The translations under genes were made by a program, and so were the position numbers. Under the pieces are notes generated by a model. The model ran no database searches and was not told the DNA's origin. It worked only from the letters and a program-made list of their open reading frames with translations. From NCBI GenBank assembly GCA_014529385.2, contig CM043962.1, positions 46,231,098 through 46,295,097 on the forward strand: 64,000 bases of DNA. The letters are read 5' to 3'. This stretch comes from Adiantum capillus-veneris (lineage: Eukaryota; Streptophyta; Polypodiopsida; Polypodiales; Pteridaceae). Shown in pieces: positions 21,210 through 31,905 of this stretch. The first letter of the stretch is position 1. Each line of letters begins with the position of its first letter.

Positions 21210-22676
21210 ACATGGCCAACGAACACCTAGAGGAAATCAAGAAGGCGAGATTGCTCTCTAGGGAAACTTTCCTTCAACCAGAGCCTTCAAACCAACCACA
21301 TTTTTTTAGGGCTCTGAAAGTGAGGAAGAGTCGAGGCGGCGTGCAAGTGCTCGATGATGAGAAAGGGAATACAATTCAAAACCAAGATGAGATGGTTGGA
21401 CTTATGCTCAATTATCTCAGCCAGATTATCGGCTAGCCAGAGACCCAATCTCAAGAAGTGGAAGAAGCCCAAGCGTCTTTACTTGGGAGAGTTGAAAAGA
21501 AGGTTCCCCAGGAGGAAGCCAACTGCATGGAAATGGCCTTCTTTGAGGAGGAATGCTCAGCGGCACTAAAAGCTCTTGGCAATGAAAAATCCCCCGGTTG
21601 GGATGGACTGACGGCTGAATTCTTCAGGGAATTTTGGGATGATCTCAAGGGTCCAGTCACACGGATGGCCTATCAAGTTGTTCCCGAAGAGTTGTTGGAT
21701 GCAAGTGTTAAGAGAGGGCTTATCAAGCCCATCCCCAAACACATCTGCTGCTCTCTACTTAAACATTGGCGTCCCATTACGATGATGTCAGTAGCATACA
21801 AAATTATTGCCAAGGTGATAGCTCTCAGACTTGCCCCCTCCTGAGTCGGATCATTTCTCCCCATCAACACGGGTTCGTTAAGGGAGATCTATATATGACA
21901 ATATCTTCGCAGCAATGGTAGGAATAGAGTATGCATCCTTCTCCTAGCAAGAGTGCATCTTGCTGCAGCTGGACCTCAACAAAGCCTATGATAGAATAGA
22001 ATGGTCCTATATCGAAGAAGTCATGGGAGCTCTAGGATTTGGGCCTCGCCTTTGTCGCCTCATACGCACACTAGGTGTTGGCAGCCAATCAAAGCTCCTG
22101 TTTAATTATAGAATTGTGGGATCTTTTGAGGTTAAAAGGTCTATTAAGCAAGGATGTCCCTTGGCCCCCTTGCTTTTTGCCATCGGGTCGCATCCTCTCA
22201 TTACGATGCTCGAAGCCAGTGCTGTGCGGGGAGAGATTCAATGTCTGGCATTACCGGGCAACGACCAGCTATTGGCCAAAATGTTTGCATATGATTCGCT
22301 CCTATTCTTGAAGGCGTGCCCTCAAGTTGTCAAGAGAGCTCTGGAGATTGTGCAAACATTTACCATGGCCTTGGGATCCAAGTGCAATATAGAGAAGTCA
22401 AGACTTATCTCCCTGTCGGAGAACGACTCTTTTGACCCTACAGTCTGGACAGGACAGATTATCTCAAAAGGGAGTGTATTTAGACACCTGGGAGCCCCCG
22501 TAGGGATGGATGTAACCCACAGGCAAAGATTTCAATGGGTCCTTGAAAATATAAGCTCAAAAATGAGAAGATGGGAGTTTGTTCTCCTCCCTTTCCAAAG
22601 CCGGATTAGAGTAATTAATGCTTTTACGATCGCGTATATTGCTTTCCTCGATCAGCCCCGTGCTCAAGATGGCTAA
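21210..22676 (+). pseudogene. LINE ORF2 reverse transcriptase remnant
   Basis: The RT blocks are in order: EKSPGWDGLTAEFFREFW near 21590, HWRPITMMSVAYKIIAKVIALRL near 21765, HQHGFVKG near 21865, then in the longest frame (21960-22676) LQLDLNKAYDRIEWSYIEE, SIKQGCPLAPLLFAI and FAYDSLLFLKA where the catalytic box is normally YADD or FADD, so the second catalytic Asp is Ser. SKCNIEKSRLISLS and a thumb region follow. Non-LTR RTs copy the LINE RNA at the nicked target. A stop and frame change near 21841-21960 separate the first blocks from the rest. Confidence 0.8.
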
Positions 22677-23495
22677 GTGTAGCTGGAAAGAATTCTTAAA
22701 ACCAGTGAGAAGGTTTCTTTGGACGAACAACACAAAACCTCCTGGCCATGGCAGTGGGTTAGATGGGAGGTAGTTGCTCGCCCGGTAGACCAAGGAGGGC
22801 TCGGCATTCTTAACCCTGTATCCCATGTTGACGCCCTTTGTGCCAAATTTATGGTCTCATTGGCTAAACAAGACCAAGCTTGGACTATCATGACCAAGGA
22901 AATGATTGATGCATAAAACTGGGATCGAAAGGGGGAAAGTGGAAGGGGGTTGTGATGCACGACAACTTCTCGCCCCGAAGTGGTCTTATCTTAGATCTGG
23001 TGGACTCTCAGGGGAATTGATGAGGAAGTGCAAAAGAGCAGCTGAAGTTTTGGAATGGGGGGAAGCAACCAGATACTTTAAGAACTCCATATTACACTGG
23101 TCCCCTTGGCTCTCTAAATTATTGGAGCCTTCTCAAAGCCCCTATTGGATAGAAATGGCCAGGAATGTGAATAATAAGGGGCTCGTTTGACTAGAGCAAT
23201 TCTGGGATGGCAACAATAAGTGATAGAAAACTGCTGACTCTTTAGCCATCCAATTTCAACTGAATGGCGTTGAGATCTTACTAGTCTACAAGGTGATGAA
23301 AGAGCTTGATGAGGTGGTGATGCCAATTTGTGAATCCAACTATGGATGGGACGCTTGGAAATGGCCCGAGAGTAGCCTCTTTTGGAAACCACATTCTAAA
23401 GGCATTACCATGCATTAATGCACGAGGAGAATTGGTGTAGCCCCCTCAACAAATTATGAAAGAGGCACTGGACAGAAAAACGGTGGGAGAGAGTC

Positions 23496-23996
23496 ATGGA
23501 GAACATTTGGAAGCCAAGGTGCCCTCAATATATGAAGATATTTTTGTGGAAAGTGATATGGGGTGCTCTACTGACGGGCGTAAAGATACAAGAAAGAGGA
23601 ATCGGGTCCGATCGTTGCCCCGGGTGCAGAATAGCTAGTGAAGACCTAGCCCACCTTTTCATGGGATGCCAGGCAATCAATGGCATGGCTGGGAAAATAT
23701 GCAAGTGGATTCAAAGGACATGGCAAATTAAGTTCTTCAACACTGATCTGTTCTTTGGTAGTAGCAGGTTGGGAAGTCTTGCTCTTCTTGTCTGCACTCA
23801 AATAATCAGGTACTACTTCTTTCACCATATTTGGCAAGCAAGGAACCAACGTGTGTTTGAGGGGGATCTGGCTGTGGCAAGCTTTTGTGAAATCATACAA
23901 GAGAGCAGAGTGACGATCCACATGATCGGAGGCAAACAAGCCTCAGAGAACTGGTCTAGAACAATACATGTCATGATGACATCTTGTAATAAGTAA
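23496..23996 (+). pseudogene. LINE ORF2 C-terminal zinc-binding (zf-RVT) region
   Basis: The 166-codon frame shows MENIWKPRCPQYMKIFLWKV, GVKIQERGIGSDRCPGCRIA, SEDLAHLFMGCQAI and KICKWIQRTWQIKF, the zf-RVT block with C-x2-C...H-x3-C spacing that follows RT in plant L1 elements. The end of the frame is the ORF2 C-terminus. The same block appears, shorter, at 13209-13517 and 39044-39415 on the minus strand, which shows that at least three copies of this LINE family are in the window. Confidence 0.8.
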
Positions 23997-24792
23997 AGCC
24001 TTGGAGTAGTTGTGGTTTCTTTGTCAAGCAGAAAACTTGTAATCCTTTGACCCTCAAGGCTCAGCCTGAGCTCGAGGTTGGTGTATATTTCTGATGTTCT
24101 TAATACTATCCATTCACAATTGTGAGTTTTTGCAAAAAAAAAAAAAAAGATGCTAAAACTAGAATTTGAGTTGGTTATGCAAGCTTTGGAGTTGAGTTGC
24201 TTCATTATTTTTAGACATATTTGCCTTTTTTTGCGAGGTAATTTGCAAAAAAGTACATGCTAAGCACTCAAAAACGGATCTCAATCGCCAAAAAGCAAGA
24301 AAGATTAGAAAATCTTGAACAATCCAACCAAATTATATACAAGGGTGGTTTGGGAATTTTAGAAATCTGAGGGGTATTTTGGGAATTTCCACAAATTAGA
24401 GGGGTATTTTGGTAATTTTCCCTATTTTTTAAAAACCTCCCCTCTACGTGCCACATTCTTGAGCAGATGTCCGCCCCGGCCTGCCTTCGTTGGGTCACAC
24501 GACAACTAGCAACTTACCCGTTGGATTGAACTCTTCAAATGTAACTTCCATCTAAAAATAAAAAGGATTCCCGCCTCCCTCTCTCGTCAGCTCATGATGC
24601 AAAGCGGGACATTCATCTCGAGTCCATGACGTTCACGAAGGGAACGACTCATCACACCTAACCACTATGTTGCAACAGTGCACTGTCTCGCACGTAAGCC
24701 ATAAGCATTAAAAAGAAGAAAGAACCGTTTGCTCCTTGCTTGCCACGTGTCATAGCTCCCTCCCAACCCGTTCGCTCATCACTACACGTGTC

Positions 24793-24793
<1 letters not shown>

Positions 24794-24829
<36 letters not shown>
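24794..24829. repeat. Homopolymer run of 36 C
   Basis: Thirty-six consecutive C residues on the plus strand (poly(G) on the other). The exact length may be affected by sequencing or assembly error. Confidence 0.85.
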
Positions 24830-24835
<6 letters not shown>

Positions 24836-25886
24836 TCCTCCATTTGCTTCATCTTTTAATTTCCTTTTACTTTTCACATGAGCATCTTCACTGATTCTTG
24901 TTAATCCTAATGAAAAAACGTTGGGACACGCACCTCACACCACCCATTGAACCTCTATCACCCCTATCTGACCTGCACTAATTGGCTCGCAACCATCGTC
25001 TCCTCTTGTCCCTCCTTCTAGGAAGCACAGTGTCCTTTCTTCTCCAAGACCAATGGTGCACACATTGTAGCAATCCTCACTGTCGCATATCAAGTGATTG
25101 AACCACCACAACAGTTCCTAGACAATCACTCTATTGCATTTGAAGTACTAGCAATCCTCGACCACAAGCCAGCACACTCCTTACGAACAGGACCAGTGAT
25201 GGCAGATCCTTTCATCTCACCCGTCGAATTTACTATCAGCCTAGCATTCTCTTCAAAATACACAAAGAGAGCATGTCATTCATCATAGAAGCATGAGAGA
25301 GAGAGAGAGAGATTCTCGGCTCTGGCATTATCCACACAACTAACTGCTGCTCACGCAGTGGAGCCTCCACGCCCTCACATGGAGCACAGCCTCCTCGTGG
25401 CCTCCTTCAGGCCACAAGACGCCCACTGGCCCTGCACAACCGTCCCTCAACCCTGGCTATGATGCATGTGTTCCATTCTCCTTCACCTCCTGGCTGCTTC
25501 AGCTCGCCCTCCTCTTACTGGCTCACTTGTTGCTTTCCCTCACCCTTACCGATTGCAAATCTCGTGCAGCAGGGATGCGTGATCACAAGAGACTGCGCTT
25601 TGCCAACTGCCTGGCGTGAATGGGCTACGAATGGCACCTTTCATCCCTCAGGCCTCTATCTCTATGCAGACGCCACATGGCATCTCTTTCTCTCGCTCCT
25701 TCTATCTCTCTCCTACGTGCCACTTTGGCCCTTTTGCAAGCCCAAAGTAGTTCATCCCTTCCCTTTTCCATATAGCATCTCCTCAAGATTCCCTTTAATG
25801 AACCCCTTTTGAAAATTGGCACGCCCTTAAATAATTGGGGAAAATGCTATAATTGATAGGACTTACATCAAATATACCATGGAAGA

Positions 25887-25890
<4 letters not shown>

Positions 25891-25978
<88 letters not shown>
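25891..25978. repeat. (TA)n microsatellite, 88 bp
   Basis: About 44 uninterrupted TA units. The open frame across it translates as alternating Tyr-Ile and is not a gene. Confidence 0.95.
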
Positions 25979-25980
<2 letters not shown>

Positions 25981-26377
25981 CCTTGAGGATTCCTTACATT
26001 AGCTTGTGCAGCATGGAGGTGCATTATTGCGGTTGAGCATAGTGCACACATCGAATATGTTAGCAAAAATCCTCCCCTTAAGCAAGTGCACGTGAGAATC
26101 GTTCATAGAAATACATGCTACAAGAATAAAAGTGGACGTCGCCATGTGGAAATAGAACTTGGTAAAATAGATGTCTAGTGAAAGAGTGATGAGGCTAGGA
26201 TGAAGAACCTAGTGATGCGAGGTAGAAGAGCTGGGTATGCCACAAGAGTTCTACTCAAGAACCTCCCCTTGAATGTAGTACATGCTAGTAAAGTGTCTTC
26301 AATCAAGTGGAGCTAAGTGAACTAGTGTGATGATAACAAGTATATTAGAGTATGTTACCGTTGGGCACCTTCTTCAT

Positions 26378-26658
26378 TTTATTTTATTTTTTTATTTTTA
26401 TTTTTGGCAAAACTCACAACGGTGAGTGAATTCCATTAACAACCACAAAAATTTACATTTGCCATGCTCATGTCGAGTCATGACAACTCTTAGTAGTCCC
26501 TGATACATCAACTGATAGGGGAGCCACCCCGTGACTAGCGCAGGGTCCTTATCTATGAGAGTCAATTAAAGTGGTATCAATTATTCTGCTTTATTTATCG
26601 GAGTTCTTGCATTTTCCAAAGGCCAAGATCGTCCCTCTGCTTTTTTGTACTATCTCTT
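26378..26658 (-). mobile_element. LINE 3' end, left part of a LINE split by the 12.3 kb LTR element
   Basis: A T-rich tail (about 26376-26405) is followed by CAAAACTCACAACGGTGAGT and GGGGAGCCACCCC, the same landmarks as the LINE 3' end at 12888-13060. Sequence up to CTGCTTTTTTGTACTATCTCTT (ending 26658) aligns with the sibling LINE around 13125-13150. The rest of this LINE continues at 38945 after the LTR element. Confidence 0.7.
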
Positions 26659-27615
26659 TGTTGACCGCTGGGTCAACAACACAACATAACTCAAGTTTCG
26701 TACCAAAGTCTTATCTTTTGCGAGTTATGAAATGCTGTGGATTATGGCTATAAACGCCATTTGTAATGAGTAGTTATTCTAATATCAGAAGCCGGGGTGC
26801 AATGGCACTTCCAGATTGTAAATACAAAGCCATTTGACCCTTTCAACCCCATTTTTGGTTAAACCTAAGGTAGCCTTAGTATATAAGGTACCTAGGTCAT
26901 TTTGTAAAAAGACTTTTAATCATAATCAAACTTTAGCGTTGCCGTCTACTGTGTGTGAGAGAGAAAGAGAGTGAGCGTGAGCTTCATCCTTTCGCTACGC
27001 CTGGCTCGCTCAACACATTGGAGATCCGACTGCACCATTGTTGTAGGCTTGAGGAGAGCTACGCGACAACGCCAAGCATTCCACGCGAGACGAAGTGCAC
27101 ACGCCGACGCATCTACGAGCTATTTGTGGCTGTAAGTGTATCAAACGATGTCTGTTTTCTGCGTGCTAGTAGTCTATAGAATCGTGGCGACATAAGCTAC
27201 GCATAGGTACTCATAAATTTCAGTTTCGGACACTTTCAAAATTTTGTTCTATCATCCTACGCGTTTTTCGCAGATGGGTTTAGAGTGAGGGTTTTGAGTG
27301 TAGAAGCTTAGGGACAGGTGTATCCTAGTGAGGGGATGGTGTTCCTTAAGTTTCGTATGAATCTGGCATGATTAGGTGAGTTACCTTCCGTATGTGTGTA
27401 TGTGGCTAGGTGGTGTAGTTGAGAGCAGTGAGGTTCTTGATTGTGGTTTAGTTGGCCTTCCAGAGTGTTGTATCTGTAGGATGATCTCAGCCTGACAAGC
27501 TCAAGAGATTTCCTCCGTGTGCCTATCGTGTCATCTGTGTCCTCGATTGAAATTATGTTGATCTAGGTAGTGTTTGCATGCACTTCATGGGTGTGTGAGT
27601 CGCTCCCATCCAACA
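26659..27615 (+). repeat. 5' LTR (957 bp)
   Basis: Begins T-GTTGACC-GCTG-GGTCAAC, a 7 bp hairpin at the very terminus, and ends CCATCCAACA. It differs from the 3' LTR mainly by 77 bp (26931-27007) that the 3' copy lacks, plus small changes. Within it are CTACGCATAGG (27197) and CATCCTACGCG (27253), halves of the palindrome repeated in the leader. Confidence 0.85.
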
Positions 27616-27616
27616 T

Positions 27617-27634
27617 TGGCGCCGCTGCCGGGGA
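27617..27634 (+). promoter_or_regulatory. Primer-binding site, tRNA-Asp type
   Basis: TGGCGCCGCTGCCGGGGA lies one base after the 5' LTR. It is one base from TGGCGCCGTTGCCGGGGA, the site complementary to the 3' end of plant tRNA-Asp used by Athila-type elements. Confidence 0.8.
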
Positions 27635-28556
27635 CACAAGGACCTAAGTAGGTTTCCTACTAGCACTCGTGTGATGGTTGCTTGATTTAGTTTCGGCTAA
27701 AGAAAGCATTTTTCTTAAGTGGATCCGGAAGAGGATATTCCGCGATCAAGTGGATAGCCAGGAAGCATGTGTCTTGCCGAGGGTCTGCGACTAGATAGGT
27801 TTAGTTAGGATCTGTGGATTAGAGTAGTTGTTGGTGGTCGAGTGATTTGTGAGGTGATGTCTCAAGGGGGTTCTAGAGACCAAATTTGAAAATTTTGACT
27901 GCACCAGTGGGTTCAGAGGGTAGGTTTTACCCTAGTAACATATTGACTTGGGTGTTTTTCCCTATTTTTGTTGACCAAAAGCCAAAAGGCGGAGTCAAAA
28001 AATGTAAAATTTCAGAAAAGGCTTAAATTGAGTGATTTTTGCATGTTTTTGCAATTGTGAAGCATACTTGCACTTTCTGAGAGCATAAGGAAGCATCAGG
28101 GACACTTCAGTCTCAAAAAATCAGCAGTAGACTACAGGGTGATCTGGTGGAAATTTTGAAAATCTGAGTTGACCAATGTGTTCAGAAGGTAAGTTTTACC
28201 CTATTTTCACCCGGAAAGTGGAAATTTAATTAAATTTTGAAGGATCAAAGCCAAAAGACGAGAATTGCCAGACATCCTACCCAAACTGTGTCCAAGGCCT
28301 AATTTTGAGACCAAATCATAGGATGACTCCATAGGCATGTTCTAAATGTTGTATTGAGTGCATGTGATAAATTTCATCTCATTTGGGTCAGTGAAAGGGA
28401 AGATTGAGCGGACTTTAGCACTTTTGACTGAAAAAGGCAAGAATAGCTAGTTTTGGGGGTCTTTTGACATCCAAACTCAAATCTAAGCATAGCATTGGGT
28501 TGCTGACATCAAGGGGGAAGCTGTGGGACAAGTCTGGGGTCAAACAGGCCAAAAAC

Positions 28557-29234
28557 ACATCCTACGCATAGGATGTCTTCTGTGTGATTTTGGACTCTAA
28601 ACAAAATTCTGAGCATACCACAGTGATTAGCACCTTAAGAAGAGTATGTGATTCACATTTGGGGCAATTCTGAGCAGTTAGACATCCTACGTGTAGGATG
28701 TCTAAGGCATGATTTAGAGGCCAAATTCAAACTTTGGACATAGCAAGGTGTTGTATAGCCTTGGGCAAGCCTCCTAGTCAAATTTGGTCAATTTGGAGTT
28801 GATTTGACTTGGGAGTTCATCAGAACAGACATCAGGCTTTTGGAACAGATTCTTGATCATTTGACCAACCTATAGGTGTCAGAATCAAAAAGTAAAAATA
28901 GCTGTGAGTTTAGCACATCAAGGGGAAGCTACAGTGCAAGTTTGAGCTGAAATAGAGCAAAAAGACATCCTACGCGTAGGATGTCTCCAGCTTGATTTAG
29001 GACTCCAAACCAACCTATGAGCACACCACTGTGATCAGCACATCAAGGAGAAGCTGGGGTGAAAATTTCAAGTCATTATGAGCAAAAAGACATCCTACGT
29101 GTAGGATGTCTCCGGGCCATTTTTAGGTCCAAATAAAAATCTGAGCATACCGTTGTGTTGCTGGACTTAAGGGGAGTCTCTGGACCAAGTTTTGTTAAAT
29201 TCTGAGCATATAGACATACTACGCGTAGGATGTC
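28557..29234 (+). repeat. Leader array of ~124 bp units each carrying a 22 bp palindrome
   Basis: The palindrome has the half-site GACATCCTACG and its complement. Copies lie at about 28555-28577 (imperfect), 28681-28702, 28964-28985 (perfect), 29089-29110 and 29213-29234; a lone half-site is at 28271. Successive copies are 126, 283, 125 and 124 bases apart. Surrounding sequence (AAGGGGAAGCT..., ...CTGAGCATACC...) repeats with the same period. In RNA each copy could fold into an 11 bp hairpin just upstream of gag. Confidence 0.85.
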
Positions 29235-29665
29235 TCTAGTCCAGTTTAGGGACCAACTGTAATTTTGACCATACAAAAGTGTTCACAGTGTCACAGAGAT
29301 CCCAAATCTTTTTTCAAAATTGAATTTGGACTCATTTTGATCAGTCTAAATTGCATTTCACTGTTTTGGCCATAACTTTCACAAACGGTATCGGATCGGA
29401 AAAGTTTTCATATCAAAACGTAGCCTGAGAGCGGCTCTACAAATCTTAGAGCAAAACAACATTTGGTTCAATTTTGAAAAAAAACATCGTTTAAGGCCTC
29501 AAAATGCATCCGCAAGTTAGGGGTGTCTGAAAGCGACAATTTGCGAGAGTTGTGACGAAACGGTTGCGGTTTTGGACATAGTTTCGACTTTTCCCTAACC
29601 AAAGCACTTGAACACAGTGGACTAAGTCTACTTGAACCAAGAAAAAGCTCTTAAGCCCAGAAATC

Positions 29666-31905
29666 ATGTCTACCCTAGATTCAAACGCAGCTTACACAAG
29701 CTTGGAGATCCTGACGATAGAGGAATATCCTCCCACAATGGATCTTCCAAACTTGAAATTGATAAAGACCCATCTTGTCGAGAGAGTTTGGATGATTGGT
29801 CATGAGAGTGAAGGACTATATAGATACATTGACGACAATGAGGTCAATCTTTATAGGTGCTCAGATCCATACCTAGAAGAGATAACGGATTACAAGCTCT
29901 TATATGTCTACACATACGGAGTCAACTGTCAATGGAGATCTATAGTTGTCGACAAGTATGGACGAGAATACAGAGTTGTAGAAAGAACAAATCCACAGAC
30001 TATGCTAGAAAGAGGTGGATATTTGGTCAATGAAGGACCACAAATGTCTCCACCAAACACGAGAATTCCTATAGGAATTCCAAGAAGAGAGCCACCAGGA
30101 TTCCCTTCGAGAGCGATAACGAGAGAAGGATTGGGAGAGTCTCTGGTTAGACTTGTAGACAATCGACGAGTTAGACCATCCCAAGTCCAGAAATGGGTAA
30201 ATAGAAAATACTCCGGAGATAAAGATCCGAGAGATCACGTAACGGCTTTTAGAAGAGTTATTAGAGCAGAGAAAGTTTCAGATTTTGCGACACATTTTGC
30301 GGGATTCGGATTGACTCTAGAAGATGATGCAGCTACATGGTTCGACTCGGTGGAAAAATGGGATTTTGAGACCCTAGATGAGTTGTTTGAGGAGTTTATT
30401 GAAGAATTCTCGCCAAAAGGCATTGCTCACAACACGGTCTCGCAAATCCATAGATTCAAATAGAAAGAGAATGAATCAGTACGCAAAGCATCATTACGGC
30501 TCAAGAGATATGTTAAGCTCTATCCGAGAGCGGAATTACCTACGAAAGCACGACTGATGCTGATCTTTATCCAGGGAATGAGAGATGAGGGCCTTCAGAA
30601 GGATCTGCATATGATAAGGAGGATGACGCTAAACGAGTTGATCAAAGAAGCTCTTTATCTAGTGGATAACTGTGAGGCATACAAAGAAAAGGACTTAAAG
30701 AGTCAAAGAGATGACACATCCTCTCAGCACAGTGTTTCACAGATAAGTGAGTCCATTGCCAAGCCAACGGCACATATTGATCAAGAAAAGCTTACCGACG
30801 ACTTGGTCAAGAGGTTGATTCCTCTTGTAAGGTCTGATTCGGGAGAGCCGAAGTGGTGTGAAATTGAGAGAAAATGGACAAACCATACGGGGGAAGAGTG
30901 CTATTATAGCATGGAAAATGCTAAGGAGAGGTATGTACAACCTATTCCAGAAGCACCTACTCCACCTAGATACATTACGGGGAATGCGCCAGGACCAGTA
31001 GGAGTTTTAAGGCCACAACTTGTCTTAGGACAACAACCTCCGCTACCAGGTGCTAGAATGCCGGTAGACATGAGATACATGCCAATGATGGAAGCATCAA
31101 ATAAACCAACGCCAGTACCAGCTACAATGTGGTATAGCAACCAAAGTGAGTACTACCCTTCGAAGCAACAAAATGTGAGAGAAACACATGGAGTGGTGAG
31201 GTCGGTACAACCTCCACCTCCTGGGTTTCATTCGAAAGAAAGAAGGTATGAAATGGACGAAAGGACATTGCGATTCATTGCAAATAGCTTCTTATCTAGG
31301 TCAAAGCTTGCTTATAGCCAAGAGGAAATGCTAAAAGAATCTCCTCAACCACAGACAGATTGTCACAAAAGTCGTGACAACCACTTGGTCAAACAATGTC
31401 CTCATACGGAGATCACTGAAGTAAAGGCCTATTGTCTTGAGTGTGGCATCACTCACTTGATCCCGGATTGCCCAAAAAACCCAAACCAAATCAGGAAAAT
31501 CACGACAAATGTATCAGGGATTGTTCAGCTACCTAGTAGCTCAGAAAATGAAAATGTCGTACCAGTTCAAGTAGTTACGAGAGCACAAGCTGATGAGAAT
31601 CCAGAGACAAAGAACACGGAAAGTGACACGAGTCCAAAGACAGATGATGGCAGACGTACCTAGTCAAAAAACCAAGAGCAAAAGAAATAGTTGGAAAGCT
31701 AGAAAGACTAGGATGAAAGCACGCAGGGAACGAGAGCAAAAATCCCTAGTTAAGAAGCTTAACGAAGCCGAGGAGAAGATAAAACAACATGAGGAAAAGG
31801 AGGCACCTTCTCTTACACAGATGGTTAAACCTCTAGAAGAACCATCCACAGATGAGAAACTGAGAAGTGCTAGTTCAGGAGGATCTGTGTTGGTAGAGAA
31901 GTTAA
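29666..31905 (+). pseudogene. gag of the 12.3 kb element, with two zinc knuckles
   Basis: ATG at 29666 opens a frame that continues past a single TAG at 30461-30463 to 31663 (about 665 codons). The related minus-strand copy at about 50980 has Gln at that position. Residues about 170-260 (RPSQVQKWVNRKYSGD, FGLTLEDDAATWFDS, LDELFEEFIEEFSPKG) are the plant retrotransposon gag domain. C-terminally there is CHKSRDNHLVKQC, a knuckle with one Cys lost, and CLECGITHLIPDC, a C-x2-C-x3-H-x4-C knuckle that could bind RNA. After about 31600 coding moves to another frame (31593-31905), giving a long Lys/Glu-rich coiled coil (KSLVKKLNEAEEKIKQHEEK). The TTAA element then breaks it at 31906. The start is the first ATG after the leader and is followed by an uninterrupted frame. 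Confidence 0.75.

Larger units (their letters stand above)
20182..24148 (+). mobile_element. L1-like LINE (~4.0 kb), endonuclease to poly(A), decayed
   Basis: The insertion begins at the ORF2 endonuclease (SIQSWNVKGL), continues through RT and the C-terminal zinc region, and ends in 15 A residues (24134-24148). It is flanked by AAGATGCTAAACTAGA at 20166-20181 and the same sequence with one extra A at 24147-24163, a target duplication of the length LINEs make. Start at the endonuclease suggests 5' truncation removing the UTR and ORF1. Many in-frame stops (several TGA before TGG) and shifts, including a run of 13 G at 20901-20913, show it is dead. Just before poly(A) is TCACAATTGTGA, shared with other LINE tails in the window. 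Confidence 0.8.
24164..26377. other. No gene recognised; poly(C) and (TA)n tracts
   Basis: The interval contains a repeated GGGGTATTTTGG word near 24370-24410, a 36 base C run, a short GA run near 25293 and a long TA run. A 117-codon frame at 25459-25812 is rich in Ser, Pro and Leu with no recognised domain, and I do not call it a gene. Confidence 0.45.

Noticed and set aside
25459-25812. 117-codon open frame
   Set aside because: Low-complexity Ser/Pro/Leu composition, no domain, no supporting signals.
27617-27634. tRNA-Asp-like sequence
   Set aside because: It matches only the 3' end complement of the tRNA and sits directly after an LTR, so it is a primer-binding site and not a tRNA gene. 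No tRNA, rRNA or CRISPR array is seen in the window.
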